Made by a program: the position numbers and the translations under genes
Shown here: positions 9,126-18,351 of the stretch, piece by piece
Numbering within the stretch: position 1 is the first letter of the stretch
How the letters are laid out: each line of letters starts with the position of its first letter
Notes under the pieces: model-generated
Databases searched by the model: none
What the model was told of the DNA's origin: nothing
Seen by the model: the letters and a program-made list of their open reading frames with translations, nothing else
Origin: Burkholderiales bacterium 8X
GTDB taxonomy: Bacteria > Pseudomonadota > Gammaproteobacteria > Burkholderiales > Burkholderiaceae_C
Direction: 5' to 3'
NCBI GenBank assembly: GCA_902506565.1
Contig: LR732703.1
Location: 1,384,525 to 1,448,524 of the forward strand
Length of the DNA stretch: 64,000 nucleotides

Positions 9126-10340
9126 TCAGGCCGCGCCGAGGTACATGAAGACGCCTTCGACCGGAAGCTCCTGGTCTTTTCGGATCGGCGCACGAAAGGA
9201 CTTCAGCACCTCGAAGCCGTGTTGCTGCGCGAGCCGCAACAGGTAGCGCTCGGACTGCGCGTACCGAAGGCTGGGCAGCAGACGAAAGTCATGCTTGCCA
9301 TGGTCCAGCAGCTCGGCCGAGAAGCAGAAGAGCCCGTTGTCGGCGATCACGCGTCGAGCCGCTCCGAAGACCGGCTCGAGTTCGCCGATGTAGATGAACA
9401 CATCTGCCGCGAGCAACAAGTCCACGGGGCCGGTCGAAGCGGCAAGGTAGGCCACGATGTCGCCCTGCGACAGGCGGTCGTACACGCCGAGCTGCGCCGC
9501 TTTCTGCAGCATGCGTGCTGAAAGATCGACGCCTTCGAGCTGTTGAACGAGGGGCTCGACCAGCGTCCCGCACAGGCCGGTGCCACAGCCCAGGTCGATC
9601 GCGCGCGCATAGGGCTCGCGGCCGAATCCCGAGAGCGGCGCGGTCAACACGCGATGGGCGTCGTACTTCAGCGTTCCGACCAGGTGCCGGTCGAACTCTT
9701 CGGCATAGTCGTCGAAGAGCGTCGCGACGTAGTGAGGCGGAGCGATGTCGGGCAACGCTGCGCCTCCCAGCGAGGCCAGGTAGTAGCCGAGCAGTTCGGC
9801 GTCGCCGCCGTGGTGCAGGGCTTGTCGAAATGCTTCGGCCGCTTCGCTGGCCCGGTGCATCTCGCGGAGGAGGTTGCCGCGATGGGTCCAAGCCTGAGCC
9901 AGCGAAGGATCCGCCGCCAGTGCACGATCGAAGGAGCCGAGCGCCTGGGTCGATCGACCGAGTGCCTGCAGGCTCTCGCCATGCCGCAGCCATGTCGATG
10001 CGGGCGGTGCGCCGAAGGCAAGCGCGCGGGTCCAGGCCTCGAGCGCATCGGCATGTTGGCCGAGCAGGACGAGCGATGAAGCCTCGTGCAGGGCGGCTTC
10101 GGCATTTCGGGGCTCGATGGCGTGTACCTGACGGGCCGCGTCGATGGCGCCATGGCCGTCGCCGCGCAAGAGGCGCGCTGCCGCGAGGTTGAGCAGCGTG
10201 GACACTCGACCGGGGACGAGCGTGAGCGATTCGAGGAAGCAGGATTCGGCGGAATCGAATTGCCCGGCCTCCAGCGCGGCGACGCCCCGGAGGAAGAGTG
10301 TCTTGCCGCCCTCGAAATCGGAGTCGGTCGGCGAGCCCAA
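9126..10340 (-). CDS. TPR-repeat methyltransferase
   Basis: About 404 residues. The N-terminal half is a run of tetratricopeptide repeats (for example AALEAGQFDSAESCFLESL and GRSTQALGSFDRALAADPSL). The C-terminal half is a class I SAM-dependent methyltransferase with motif I AIDLGCGTGLCG and a post-I acidic residue in EGVDLS. This matches the group of predicted TPR-containing methyltransferases of unknown substrate. The start is uncertain: the TTG at 10340 directly follows the dodecin stop and gives a protein beginning just before the first TPR, although no strong ribosome site is seen. It is the last gene of a three-gene unit with dodecin and a zinc-ribbon protein. Confidence 0.8.
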   Translation of the reverse strand: MGSPTDSDFEGGKTLFLRGVAALEAGQFDSAESCFLESLTLVPGRVSTLLNLAAARLLRGDGHGAIDAARQVHAIEPRNAEAALHEASSLVLLGQHADALEAWTRALAFGAPPASTWLRHGESLQALGRSTQALGSFDRALAADPSLAQAWTHRGNLLREMHRASEAAEAFRQALHHGGDAELLGYYLASLGGAALPDIAPPHYVATLFDDYAEEFDRHLVGTLKYDAHRVLTAPLSGFGREPYARAIDLGCGTGLCGTLVEPLVQQLEGVDLSARMLQKAAQLGVYDRLSQGDIVAYLAASTGPVDLLLAADVFIYIGELEPVFGAARRVIADNGLFCFSAELLDHGKHDFRLLPSLRYAQSERYLLRLAQQHGFEVLKSFRAPIRKDQELPVEGVFMYLGAA

Positions 10341-10342
10341 GG

Positions 10343-10555
10343 CTATTCGAGCGTGAAGCCGACCTTCATGGTCACCTGCCAGTGCGCCACCTTGCCTTCG
10401 ACGATGTGGCCGCGGGTCTCGGTGACCTCGAACCAATGCATGTTGCGAACCGTGGCGCCGGCCTTGGAAATGGCGTTCTGTACGGCGTCCTCGATCCCGA
10501 CCTCGGACGAGCCGGTGAGTTCGAGCAGCTTGTAGACATGGTTGTTGCCGGTCAT
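10343..10555 (-). CDS. Dodecin (flavin-binding protein)
   Basis: 70 residues, the normal dodecin size. The sequence shows [12 protein letters not shown] at the start, the [24 protein letters not shown] core with the Trp that stacks on the flavin ring, and a final strand [12 protein letters not shown]. Dodecins form 12-subunit cages that store or buffer flavins (or CoA) in the cytoplasm. Its ATG overlaps the stop of the upstream zinc-ribbon gene (ATGA) and its stop sits 2 bases before the next gene, so all three are probably one operon. Operons joining dodecin to these partners are not something I recognise. Confidence 0.93.
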   Translation of the reverse strand: MTGNNHVYKLLELTGSSEVGIEDAVQNAISKAGATVRNMHWFEVTETRGHIVEGKVAHWQVTMKVGFTLE

Positions 10556-12339
10556 GCGAATCCTTTGTCTTGTCGGGTGTGTCGGTCGGCCGACCGCGCA
10601 CCTTGCGATCGGCCGGAGAGCGGAGGAATCATTGTGAGCTGCGAGAAGTCGGGGCGAATCGGTAATAGCGCGACGTTCCGGCTGCCAGCCCCAGCGCCGC
10701 CGCCACCGCCGGCTCCGGCGCCACCGCCAGCTCCGGCGCCACCGCTGCCGCTGCCACCGGACCCTCCGCCACCAGAGCCGGATCCGCCTGCGCCTGCACC
10801 GCTCCCGCCGCCAGCACCACCACCACTACCGCTGCCCGCAGCGCCGGAGCCACCCGCCGATCCGCCGCTCGATCCACCGCCGCCGCCGCCGCCGCCGCCA
10901 GCCGCCGAGGCCGAGGCCGAGCCCGCAGCGCCACCGGCGCTCGAAGCACCGGCCGTCGCGCCGCTGTCGCTCGGACCGCCGGCCAACGCCATTCCCCATC
11001 GCTGCAGCTGTTCTCGCAACCCGGGAGCCGCGCGTCGAGTCTCCGCCGTGTCGGTCGCCGGGTTGGACCCCGCCGCGCGTTGTCCGCCGGAAGAGGAGGC
11101 CGGCTTCTGCGACACGCACGTGCCTTCTCCATACGGGTTGTAGCGGTCGCAATTGGGCACGGCGGGCGGCATCCGCCCGAACACGGCAGCCGACGAGGCT
11201 GCTGCCCATTCTTCGTAGCTGAGTTGTCGCGCCGGCCGAGCGGGTTCGCGCATCGCCTGCTGGCCGCGCTGCTGCGCCGAAGGGCGCCCGGCGTTCGAGA
11301 CGGGTGAGACGGGTGAGACGGGCGTGGAGGCCGGAACAGCCGACGCCGTGACCGCCGGCGAAGAGGCCGAGGCGGACGCTGCCCGGATGCGATCGGAGCT
11401 CGTCGGAAAGGGCGGGTTCGAAGACGCCGAGTTCGAAGATGGCGAGGCCGACGTGGGCAGGGCTGGGGCCGGGTCGTTCCTTGCGGCACGAGCACCGACC
11501 GCAGGCTCGGACTCTGCGGCACGCCGACTCGTCGCGATGCGCGTTCTGGGCGCCTGCGGGTCTCGCGGCGAGGCCAGCTGCGGTTCGTCGCGCAGCTGCA
11601 TCGGCACCAGCGGCTCGAGATCGGCGCGCTCGGCGGGAGTTGCTGCTTCGGGTCGTGCGAGAGCCGCACGGTCGATGGGCGGTGTTGTCGAATCGGCAAG
11701 CGCTACAGGTGGCGACGACGGCGTCGCTGTCACCGCAGGCGTCGTGATCGCGGACGCCTGCGCCGCTTCGCCCGTGGTCGCCGCGGTCACAGTTGCCGCC
11801 GTGGCCGCCGTGGCGGCCGTTGACGTGGGAGGCGAAGCGCGAGTAGGTGTGGTTTCAGCCGCCAGCGCTCGACGCCCGTCCTGCGTGGAGGCCAAGCCAT
11901 CCCGCGTGACATACCAGGCGACGAAGCCGATGTGCAGCGCAACCACGGCGCCGGCAGCGATCAGCACGTTCCGGTCGATGCTCGCGAACATGGCCAGTCC
12001 GGATCGCGGACGTCGTGCATCGATCTCATCGAGTTGGGTCGGTTCAGCGGCGCTGGTCGCCCTGTCTCCAATGCTCGCTTCGTTGCTGGCATCGAACGGC
12101 AGCAGCCTGGCCGCGCAGTGGCGGCAGTAAGTCGCGGATGGGCGGTTGTCCGTCTGGCAGTGGCTGCAGACGGTGCGCAGCGTCTCCCGAGGTTGCTCCA
12201 GCTGGGGCGGGCTCCACTCCTCTTCGCGCGGCCGAGGCGCCAGCAACGGATCGTCGAAGAAGGACGACAGGTCGTCCTCCGCGCTATTTTTCGCCGCGTC
12301 TTGCAAGGAGCTGCGTGGATGCTCGGACGGATTAATCAC
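10552..12339 (-). CDS. Zinc-ribbon membrane protein with Gly-rich C-terminal region
   Basis: About 595 residues. A zinc ribbon (CSHCQTDN...YCRHC) is followed by one membrane helix ([19 protein letters not shown]), a long Ala/Thr/Pro-rich disordered region, and a short conserved module with [12 protein letters not shown]. It ends with roughly 90 residues of Gly/Ser/Ala (DNA about 10680-10915). The GTG at 12339 is preferred because GGAGGG lies just upstream; an ATG at 12396 would add 19 atypical residues. It has the same plan as the 7004-8350 protein. It heads an operon with dodecin and a TPR-methyltransferase, preceded by a perfect 19-bp palindrome. Function unknown. Confidence 0.7.
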   Translation of the reverse strand: MINPSEHPRSSLQDAAKNSAEDDLSSFFDDPLLAPRPREEEWSPPQLEQPRETLRTVCSHCQTDNRPSATYCRHCAARLLPFDASNEASIGDRATSAAEPTQLDEIDARRPRSGLAMFASIDRNVLIAAGAVVALHIGFVAWYVTRDGLASTQDGRRALAAETTPTRASPPTSTAATAATAATVTAATTGEAAQASAITTPAVTATPSSPPVALADSTTPPIDRAALARPEAATPAERADLEPLVPMQLRDEPQLASPRDPQAPRTRIATSRRAAESEPAVGARAARNDPAPALPTSASPSSNSASSNPPFPTSSDRIRAASASASSPAVTASAVPASTPVSPVSPVSNAGRPSAQQRGQQAMREPARPARQLSYEEWAAASSAAVFGRMPPAVPNCDRYNPYGEGTCVSQKPASSSGGQRAAGSNPATDTAETRRAAPGLREQLQRWGMALAGGPSDSGATAGASSAGGAAGSASASAAGGGGGGGGGSSGGSAGGSGAAGSGSGGGAGGGSGAGAGGSGSGGGGSGGSGSGGAGAGGGAGAGGGGGAGAGSRNVALLPIRPDFSQLTMIPPLSGRSQGARSADRHTRQDKGFA

Positions 12340-12399
12340 TTGATGCCCTCCAGCAGCAGCCCGGTGCCAGCAACTCGCCGGCCAGCCCCGTAACATTTG

Positions 12400-12418
12400 G
12401 ATGTGAAAATTTCACATC
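12400..12418. promoter_or_regulatory. Perfect 19-bp palindrome, candidate operator
   Basis: Arms GATGTGAAA and TTTCACATC flank a single central A, so the site is symmetric over 9 bp on each side. It lies 61-79 bases upstream of the GTG of the zinc-ribbon/dodecin operon, a normal place for a promoter-proximal operator. It contains TGTGA and TCACA spaced by 5 rather than the 6 bases of CRP sites, so a different dimeric regulator is likely. Confidence 0.55.
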
Positions 12419-12492
12419 ACGACCATAAAGGCGTGGGATGCCAACTTTTGTCGGACATCGCCTGCAATTCGCAGGTGCTCCGTGGTACGCGC

Positions 12493-13131
12493 CTAGCCCT
12501 TTTCAATGTCTTCTGCGGCTTGCAGCCTCGCCTTCATCAGGGGAAGGTGCTTGTCGATCCAGGCCTTCACATCGCCGGTCTTGGTCGCGCGCAGGGCGCG
12601 CTCGGCCAGCTTGAGATCGTCCTTGCGATCCTTCACCGCGACCTGGTGAACGTAGAACCGGTCGAAATCCTTGCCCTTGATCTGCGACAGCTTGGTGACG
12701 AGGGGCTGCTTGTCCTCCGGCATCCGCGAGGGCAGGGGATAGTTGTGCTTGGACGCCAGCTCCTCCAACTCCTTCCGGGCCTGGGTGTTCTCGGCAACCG
12801 TCTGCGCGGCCAGCTTCTTGACCTTCGGATCCGATGCGCGGGTCGCCGCCAGGCGCGAGGCCTCCAGTTCGTAGAGCCCGTTGCCCGCCACCTTCGTGAT
12901 GAACGATCGGTCTGCCCGACCCAGGGCGGCCGGCGCCGACTTTTCCATGTCGGAGCCTTCGGGGTTGTTGTTCTGCCCGCCGCCGGGGCTGCTCGTGTTG
13001 CGATGGCTGCGCTCCGGTGCGGACGGCGTGTCGGTCGCCGGCTTTCCGGTCTGCGCAATGGCCGGCATGACCATCAAGGCCGACAGAAGCAAGAGCGTCG
13101 AAGCGAGAGGGCGAAGGGGTCGGTTGAGCAT
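12493..13131 (-). CDS. DUF4142 domain-containing secreted protein
   Basis: 212 residues. A signal peptide (STLLLLSALMVMPAIAQ) is followed by a ~45-residue disordered linker and then the helical DUF4142 region (DRSFITKVAGNGLYELEASRL, VKKLAAQTVAENTQA, KDFDRFYVHQVAVKDRKD). Proteins of this family are predicted periplasmic or outer-membrane-associated four-helix bundles of unknown role. Length and pattern fit the family. It is divergent from the DUF4124 gene with a 139-bp gap. Confidence 0.85.
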   Translation of the reverse strand: MLNRPLRPLASTLLLLSALMVMPAIAQTGKPATDTPSAPERSHRNTSSPGGGQNNNPEGSDMEKSAPAALGRADRSFITKVAGNGLYELEASRLAATRASDPKVKKLAAQTVAENTQARKELEELASKHNYPLPSRMPEDKQPLVTKLSQIKGKDFDRFYVHQVAVKDRKDDLKLAERALRATKTGDVKAWIDKHLPLMKARLQAAEDIEKG

Positions 13132-13270
13132 GGGAACCTCGAAGAATGGGCTCGCAAGTGGGGCCGCGTCCGATCAAGTTGATTCACGACCTGCGACTTC
13201 GGTGTACGTTTGCGCCCTCTTCGGTTGTCAGGCAACGATCGAGTCCTGGCCAGGCGCGCAGAATCGGTCC

Positions 13271-13900
13271 ATGCGAATGCTGCTGTCCATGTTGTTGCTG
13301 GCCTGCCTTGCGCCGATGAGCGCTGCCGACGTGGTTCGGTGCGCCGGCCCCGACGGCAGCGCCAGCTATACCGATGGCCCGTGCCCGCAGGGGACCCGGC
13401 GAGTGGGCAGCGTTCCGGTGCCGGAGACTGCGACGCCTGCGCCGCCTGCGCAGGCTTCGGTGCCCATCCGGCCCTCCCTCCGCGACAGCGGATCGGTTCC
13501 GTCGTCGCTGCCCCGGCCGAGCGGTTCGGCCGCGCCGCAGCAAGCTGCACAGCCGCCGCCGCGGCCCATGACACAGGCGCCACCGGCCGGCCCGACGATC
13601 ATCGATTCGCGCGGCGGATCGGGGCCTGTCGCCGCTACGCCGCCGGCCAACGATTCGCGCTGGAGCGACCGCGGCAGCGACCTGACCATCATCGACGACG
13701 GCTACGCCTATCCACCCGCCGGCTATCGGGGGCGTCCCTTGCCGCCGGCGGACCTGCGACCGCGCATCCGCGGCTGCGACGGCACGGGTTGCGACGACAC
13801 GCTCGGCAATCGCTACAACCGGAACGGCCAGCTCGACCGTTATCGATCCATCGACGGCCGTACCTGCCAGCCGGTCGGCACGACCACCGTCTGCCGCTGA
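13271..13900 (+). CDS. DUF4124-domain secreted protein
   Basis: 209 residues. A signal peptide (MLLSMLLLACLAPMSAAD) leads into a DUF4124 module in which VVRCAGPDGSASYTDGPCPQG gives the usual Cys-bounded hairpin. The middle is Pro/Ala/Ser-rich and disordered. A C-terminal Cys-rich module (GCDGTGCDDTLGNRYNRNG) includes a short repeat-like turn and ends at CQPVGTTTVCR. The ATG at 13271 is chosen because it begins the signal peptide. Role unknown, probably in the periplasm. Confidence 0.75.
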   Translation: MRMLLSMLLLACLAPMSAADVVRCAGPDGSASYTDGPCPQGTRRVGSVPVPETATPAPPAQASVPIRPSLRDSGSVPSSLPRPSGSAAPQQAAQPPPRPMTQAPPAGPTIIDSRGGSGPVAATPPANDSRWSDRGSDLTIIDDGYAYPPAGYRGRPLPPADLRPRIRGCDGTGCDDTLGNRYNRNGQLDRYRSIDGRTCQPVGTTTVCR

Positions 13901-14084
13901 GGGCGACGCGGCCGGCGCGGCCAGCGAGGCCGTTCACTCTTCGCCGCAAGCCATGCTGGAGCGGACAGGCGGGAGTGGTCGAGCGCTCCCACGCGGTTGC
14001 GGCCTACAGCCCCCGAGCCTCTCGCTGCCTAAGTTGGCGGCTAGATCACCGAACCATCTCCCACCCGACCGAGGCGCAACCAAC

Positions 14085-14444
14085 ATGTCAGCCAACCCCA
14101 CGCCCAGCAACCGCCAGTCGTTCACGCTCTACGCCACCGAAGGCCGGATCTATGCCAGCAACGTGCGGCAGAAGCTGGTCGATCTCGGCCGGCTCGAGCA
14201 GGTCGATGGCGATTTCGTCTACGAACTCGACGGCGACGGACACCAGGCCGGCGGCTTCGAGTCGGCGGACGAGGCGCTGAAGGACATGGCGCGCGGCCTG
14301 AGCTTTCTGCACCTCGATGGCCAGTTCACCGCCCTGGCTGACCTGCGCGGCGAAAGCGGGCCTGACTTGTCCAAAGCCGTCCGTCTCGACATCGAGCTGG
14401 ACGAGCTGGGCGCCTCCGAGCCGGCGGTCGACCCGAACGCCTGA
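14085..14444 (+). CDS. Hypothetical protein, 119 aa
   Basis: A soluble protein beginning MSANPTPSNRQSFTLYATEG. The ATG at 14085 is preferred over one at 13953 because the intervening sequence is Arg/Pro-rich and unlike a protein. The sequence alternates short strands and helices (FTLYATEGRIYASNVRQKLVDLG, DEALKDMARGLSFLHL) and has an acidic tail. Family not recognised. It converges on the flavin-dependent oxidoreductase with a 16-bp gap. Confidence 0.55.
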   Translation: MSANPTPSNRQSFTLYATEGRIYASNVRQKLVDLGRLEQVDGDFVYELDGDGHQAGGFESADEALKDMARGLSFLHLDGQFTALADLRGESGPDLSKAVRLDIELDELGASEPAVDPNA

Positions 14445-14460
14445 TCGCCGACGACGCGAA

Positions 14461-15498
14461 CTAGGCCGCGTTCGCGCGCCGCAGGGCCGGCAGCACTTCG
14501 CGACCGAAGGTATCGATGAAGGCCGCCTGGTCGCCGCCGACCTGGTGCAGGTCGATGGCGGTCACCCCGAGGTCGATGCAGGCCTGCAGGTGCGCCACAT
14601 GCACATCGAGGTCGTTTGAGATCATCACCCGCGAATGCATGTCGCCCGGCTTCAGATGGCGGGTCGCGGCCTCGAAATCCTCCGGCTGCCGCAGGTCGGT
14701 GTTCGCGTTGCCGCTCGCTGCGTTGAAGCGCCAGTTGTCGTAGGCCTGTTGCAGAGCTTCCGCCTCGGTCGCGGCCCAGCTGAGATCCACCTTCGCATGG
14801 ACCGGCTTGCCGACGCCGCCACCGCGCCGGAAGGCCTCGATGTTGGCGCGAAGCGATGCCACGTCGGGCATGGTGCTCAGCAGGCCATCGGCCCACGAGC
14901 CGAGCCATTCGGCGGTGGCCGGGCTGGTGGCGGCGCCCAGCAATCTCACCGGCTGCGCCGGTTTGCACCAGAGCCTGGCGGCCTGCGCGTGGGGCGGGCC
15001 TTCGTGGTCGACCTGCTCGCCGTCCAGCAAGGCGCGCACGACCTCTGCGCCATGCCGCAGCCTTCGGTTGCGCTCTTCCTTGTCTGGCCAGGGCGCTCCG
15101 GTCAGGCATTCGTTGACGGCTTCGCCGCTTCCGAGCGCGATCCACGGCAGCCTGCCCGGGTACATCGCCGCCAGGGTCGCGATGGCCTGTGCGAGCACGA
15201 CCGGGTGGTAGCGCCAGCCGCCGGGAACCGTGATGGTGCCGAAGCTGATGTGCCGGGTCGATGCGAGCGCGGCGCCCAACCAGGACCACACGTAGGCGGA
15301 ATGTCCTTGCATCGGCGCCCAGGGCTGGAGGTGGTCCGAACTGAAGGCGGCATCGAAGCCGGCGTCTTCCGCGCGGCGCGTGAGTTGCAGCAGCTCGCCC
15401 GGCGGGAACTGCTCTTGCGAAACGTGATAGCTGAAGCGGATCGTCTCGGTCATGTCGGTCATCTCGGTCATCTCGGTCATCTCGGTCATGTCGGTCAT
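14461..15498 (-). CDS. LLM-class (luciferase-like) flavin-dependent oxidoreductase
   Basis: 345 residues forming a luciferase-like TIM barrel. Markers are IRFSYHVSQEQFPPGELL at the first strand, DAAFSSDHLQPW, the ISFGTITVPGGWRYHP segment and IALGSGEAVNE. It resembles the group of F420-type enzymes thought to use FMN instead (probable non-F420 flavinoid oxidoreductases). The substrate is unknown. The first 18 residues are Met-Thr-Asp/Glu repeats encoded by six copies of a 9-bp DNA repeat, which creates several in-frame ATG codons; the biologically used start may be any of them. The gene is divergent from the TRIC channel gene. Confidence 0.85.
   Translation of the reverse strand: MTDMTEMTEMTEMTDMTETIRFSYHVSQEQFPPGELLQLTRRAEDAGFDAAFSSDHLQPWAPMQGHSAYVWSWLGAALASTRHISFGTITVPGGWRYHPVVLAQAIATLAAMYPGRLPWIALGSGEAVNECLTGAPWPDKEERNRRLRHGAEVVRALLDGEQVDHEGPPHAQAARLWCKPAQPVRLLGAATSPATAEWLGSWADGLLSTMPDVASLRANIEAFRRGGGVGKPVHAKVDLSWAATEAEALQQAYDNWRFNAASGNANTDLRQPEDFEAATRHLKPGDMHSRVMISNDLDVHVAHLQACIDLGVTAIDLHQVGGDQAAFIDTFGREVLPALRRANAA
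15445..15498. repeat. Six tandem 9-bp repeats over a start codon
   Basis: Six units of CTCGGTCAT or GTCGGTCAT run end to end, with a partial seventh after 15498. On the minus strand each unit encodes Met-Thr-Glu/Asp, at the very start of the flavin oxidoreductase. Change in copy number would keep frame but alter the N-terminus and the number of possible start codons. Confidence 0.9.
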
Positions 15499-15566
15499 GT
15501 CGGTGAGGGTTTGTCGGGTGCCGAAACATCTTATTCAGGCGACACGGCTGGGCTACATTGACCCGA

Positions 15567-16211
15567 ATGAACGTGTATGACTGGGCTTTCCAAAGCCTGA
15601 ACGATCAACGCCTTTTCACGGTGCTGGACCTGGCGGGTACCTTCGCGTTCGCCATCAGCGGCGCGGTCGCTGCAAAGAACCGCGGGCTGGACTGGTTCGG
15701 CGTGCTGGTGATCGCCTTCACCGTGGCCTGCGGCGGCGGCGTGCTGCGCGACCTGTGTCTCGGCGCGGTGCCGCCGACCGGCATCAGCGATTGGCGCTAC
15801 CTGGCGACCGCCATGGCGGCTGCCTTGATGGCGATGGGTGCCAACACGCTGGTGGTCCGGCTCGCGCATCCGGTGACCCTTTTCGATTCGCTCGGACTCG
15901 GCCTGTTCGCCGTGACTGGCGCGCAGAAGGCGATGGCGCTCGGCCACAACGCCGAGGTCGCCTTGCTCGTGGGGGTGATGGGTGCGGTCGGCGGCGGCGT
16001 GCTGCGCGACGTGCTGCTCAACCGGGTGCCGGTCATCCTCCAGCGCGAGATCTATGCCTTGGCGGCCCTGGCCGCTGCCGCCATCGAAGTGGCCGGCGAG
16101 CGCCTCGGCTGGGTTTCGAGTGGCCGCACCTGGGTCGCCCTCTTGGCCTGCTTCGCGCTGCGCTATCTGTCCTTGCGCTACAAATGGAACCTGCCGCGGA
16201 CCTCACGATGA
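15567..16211 (+). CDS. TRIC-type cation channel family protein (UPF0126)
   Basis: 214 residues with about seven membrane segments. It has the two glycine-rich half repeats of the family: DLAGTFAFAISGAVAAKNRGLD...GGGVLRDLCLG and DSLGLGLFAVTGAQKAMALG...GGGVLRDVLLNR. Family members form trimeric potassium/cation channels in the inner membrane. The ATG at 15567 is used; a TTG at 15558 is possible. The stop overlaps the ATG of the next gene (ATGA), so the channel and the secreted protein downstream are coupled. Confidence 0.9.
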   Translation: MNVYDWAFQSLNDQRLFTVLDLAGTFAFAISGAVAAKNRGLDWFGVLVIAFTVACGGGVLRDLCLGAVPPTGISDWRYLATAMAAALMAMGANTLVVRLAHPVTLFDSLGLGLFAVTGAQKAMALGHNAEVALLVGVMGAVGGGVLRDVLLNRVPVILQREIYALAALAAAAIEVAGERLGWVSSGRTWVALLACFALRYLSLRYKWNLPRTSR

Positions 16212-18286
16212 ACCCTTCAAGCTGCCACCGATCCAGTCGAGCGCAGGGCCGGCGCCTGCCGTTGCTCTTGCTCGCCACCTTGTTCGCCTTCATCGTGCCC
16301 TTGGCGCCTGCACAGGCGCAATCGCAGCCGCAACCGCAGTCGCAACCACAGCCGCAGACACAAGCGCCGGCGCCGGCAAGTCGCAACGCCAAGGCTCCCA
16401 CCGACCGCAACGCGCCGATCGACATCGTGGATGCGCGCGGTTCGATCGACGCCGCCGCCTACCGGGCCATCGGCAACGCCTACACCTCGCCAGCCGCGAT
16501 CGCCTACCGCTTCGGCGAGCCGGCGACCAAGGCCGGCGTGCAGACCTTTCCGCTTCGGGCCGACGTCGGCCACATCGCGCACTGCGGCGGCAACTGCAAG
16601 GTGGCCTATCAGCTCGGCAAGGAATCGACCACCGAGCAGAACAACTACGTGAGTACGCACGGCGCCGCGATCGGGGTGCCGAACGCGGGCAGCTCCGTCT
16701 CCGATTCGGTCGCGTGGTTCCAGGCGTCGGCGGTCGACCGAGGCACCTGGATGCAGAAGCCCGAACCCTTGTGGCAGGAGGGGAGCCTGCTACCCGGCGC
16801 GATGGGCGACTACTACCGCGACAAAGTGCTGTCGCCGACCGACCCGGCCGATCTCCCGATCGTGGCCGATCGATGCGCGAATTCGGCGGACAGCTCCTGC
16901 CGCGTCTCGATCGTGGGCACGCAGGGCAGCCCGACCCGCGGCGCCACGCTCTTCACGATCGGCAACACCACCGCCAAGAACCGGGCGTCGGTGCAGTTGC
17001 CGATCGGCCTCGTGCCCACCGGCATCAGTTCGACCGCGGGCGGCGAGCTTGCCGTGGTGTCCTTGTGGGACACGGTCAATGTCAAGGGAAAGGTCGCGAT
17101 CGTCTCGCTCGGCGCCTCCTGCCAGGACTGCACCCTGAAAGGACCGCGCTACGACTGGTGGCACGGTTTCCTCGACGAAGTTCACGTCGGCTTCTGGGAC
17201 CAGGGCAATTTCATCTTCATGAAGGTGGTCGGCTACGTCGACTTGCCGGACAGCCTCAAGGCGCCGACCGCCATCAAGGTCAGCACCGGCATGACGCCCT
17301 TCGATTCGGTGATCCACCCGATCGGCAAGGAGGTCTCCAGCATCGGCGTGCTGGGCTCTCCGATGGCGCAGAACCGCGACAAGTTCCTGCCGGGCGGCGA
17401 GTTCGCGGCGACCTACGCCAAGGGCGGCGTCGCGGTGGTCGTTTCCAAGTCGGAGAAGAAGGCGGCTTTCATCGACCTCGGCCCCTACATCAGCTTCACC
17501 AACGGCATGTTCCTGAACAGCGCGGCCAGCCATGCCGAGACCCGCAACATCGGCATGGGTCCGCGCGAATGGCCGTACCCGATCGCGGCGCATCCGCAAT
17601 CGGCGCCGGTGGTCGCGAAGGTCGTCCCGCTGGACGGGCGGCCGACCGGCGTGGCGCTCAACGTTCGGTCGTACTGGAACAAGGACGACAAGGAGAACAT
17701 CCCCGGAACCCCGTACCAGCGCCCGGTGCCTCGCCATCCGCGCGCCTGGATCGTGACCGAGGACGGCACGTTGCGCATCTACTCACTCGGCCGCTACGTC
17801 GCCGGGCCCAAGGCCACCCGGCCGGAGCCTTCGGACATCGCCGAAGTCGGGCGGGTGACCGGACTCGGCGCCGGCGTCACCGGGTTGTCCGAATCAAAAG
17901 GACTCGATCAGCGGGAGGATTCGTTGAACACCGCCGTGCTGTTCTTTCGGCGTGCGGAGCGCGAATGGGGTTGGGTCGGCTTCAAGAACGACAACGCCGG
18001 CAGCGTGATCCGAAGAATGGCGGATTCGAGAGTCGACCCGGTGGCGGTGGTCGAGGCGGACCAGTACTCGACGGCCGGCTGCATGGTCGCGGTGGCGGAT
18101 TATTCGGGCGCCGCGATCAAGCAATACCGCTGCGGCATCGTGCGCTACTCGCTGCCGTCGAGCCAGACCCGCTTCTGTCCGTCCGATGGGCCTGGCTGCC
18201 CGACACTCACGCCGAACGGCGAGTACGCCGGGGCGCTGGCATTGCCGTTCAAGCCGATCGCGGTGCATACCTCCAATGCGCCCTGA
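16208..18286 (+). CDS. Large secreted protein of unknown function, 692 aa
   Basis: A signal peptide (LPLLLLATLFAFIVPLAPAQAQ) is followed by a Gln/Pro repeat (about 38-55) and then a ~620-residue region of beta-rich character. Segments such as GELAVVSLWDTVNVKGKVAIVSLG, DEVHVGFWDQGNFIF and PRAWIVTEDGTLRIYSLG resemble blades of a beta-propeller. Several paired cysteines (CGGNC, CQDC, CPSDGPGC) suggest periplasmic disulfides. Family not recognised. It is translationally coupled to the TRIC channel gene upstream, the only hint to its role. Confidence 0.75.
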   Translation: MNPSSCHRSSRAQGRRLPLLLLATLFAFIVPLAPAQAQSQPQPQSQPQPQTQAPAPASRNAKAPTDRNAPIDIVDARGSIDAAAYRAIGNAYTSPAAIAYRFGEPATKAGVQTFPLRADVGHIAHCGGNCKVAYQLGKESTTEQNNYVSTHGAAIGVPNAGSSVSDSVAWFQASAVDRGTWMQKPEPLWQEGSLLPGAMGDYYRDKVLSPTDPADLPIVADRCANSADSSCRVSIVGTQGSPTRGATLFTIGNTTAKNRASVQLPIGLVPTGISSTAGGELAVVSLWDTVNVKGKVAIVSLGASCQDCTLKGPRYDWWHGFLDEVHVGFWDQGNFIFMKVVGYVDLPDSLKAPTAIKVSTGMTPFDSVIHPIGKEVSSIGVLGSPMAQNRDKFLPGGEFAATYAKGGVAVVVSKSEKKAAFIDLGPYISFTNGMFLNSAASHAETRNIGMGPREWPYPIAAHPQSAPVVAKVVPLDGRPTGVALNVRSYWNKDDKENIPGTPYQRPVPRHPRAWIVTEDGTLRIYSLGRYVAGPKATRPEPSDIAEVGRVTGLGAGVTGLSESKGLDQREDSLNTAVLFFRRAEREWGWVGFKNDNAGSVIRRMADSRVDPVAVVEADQYSTAGCMVAVADYSGAAIKQYRCGIVRYSLPSSQTRFCPSDGPGCPTLTPNGEYAGALALPFKPIAVHTSNAP

Positions 18287-18351
18287 CTGACTGGGCGCTC
18301 TCATCGCGGGTGGCCGGCTTGCGAAGGCTTGGGCCGTGCGGCGGACCGAAG

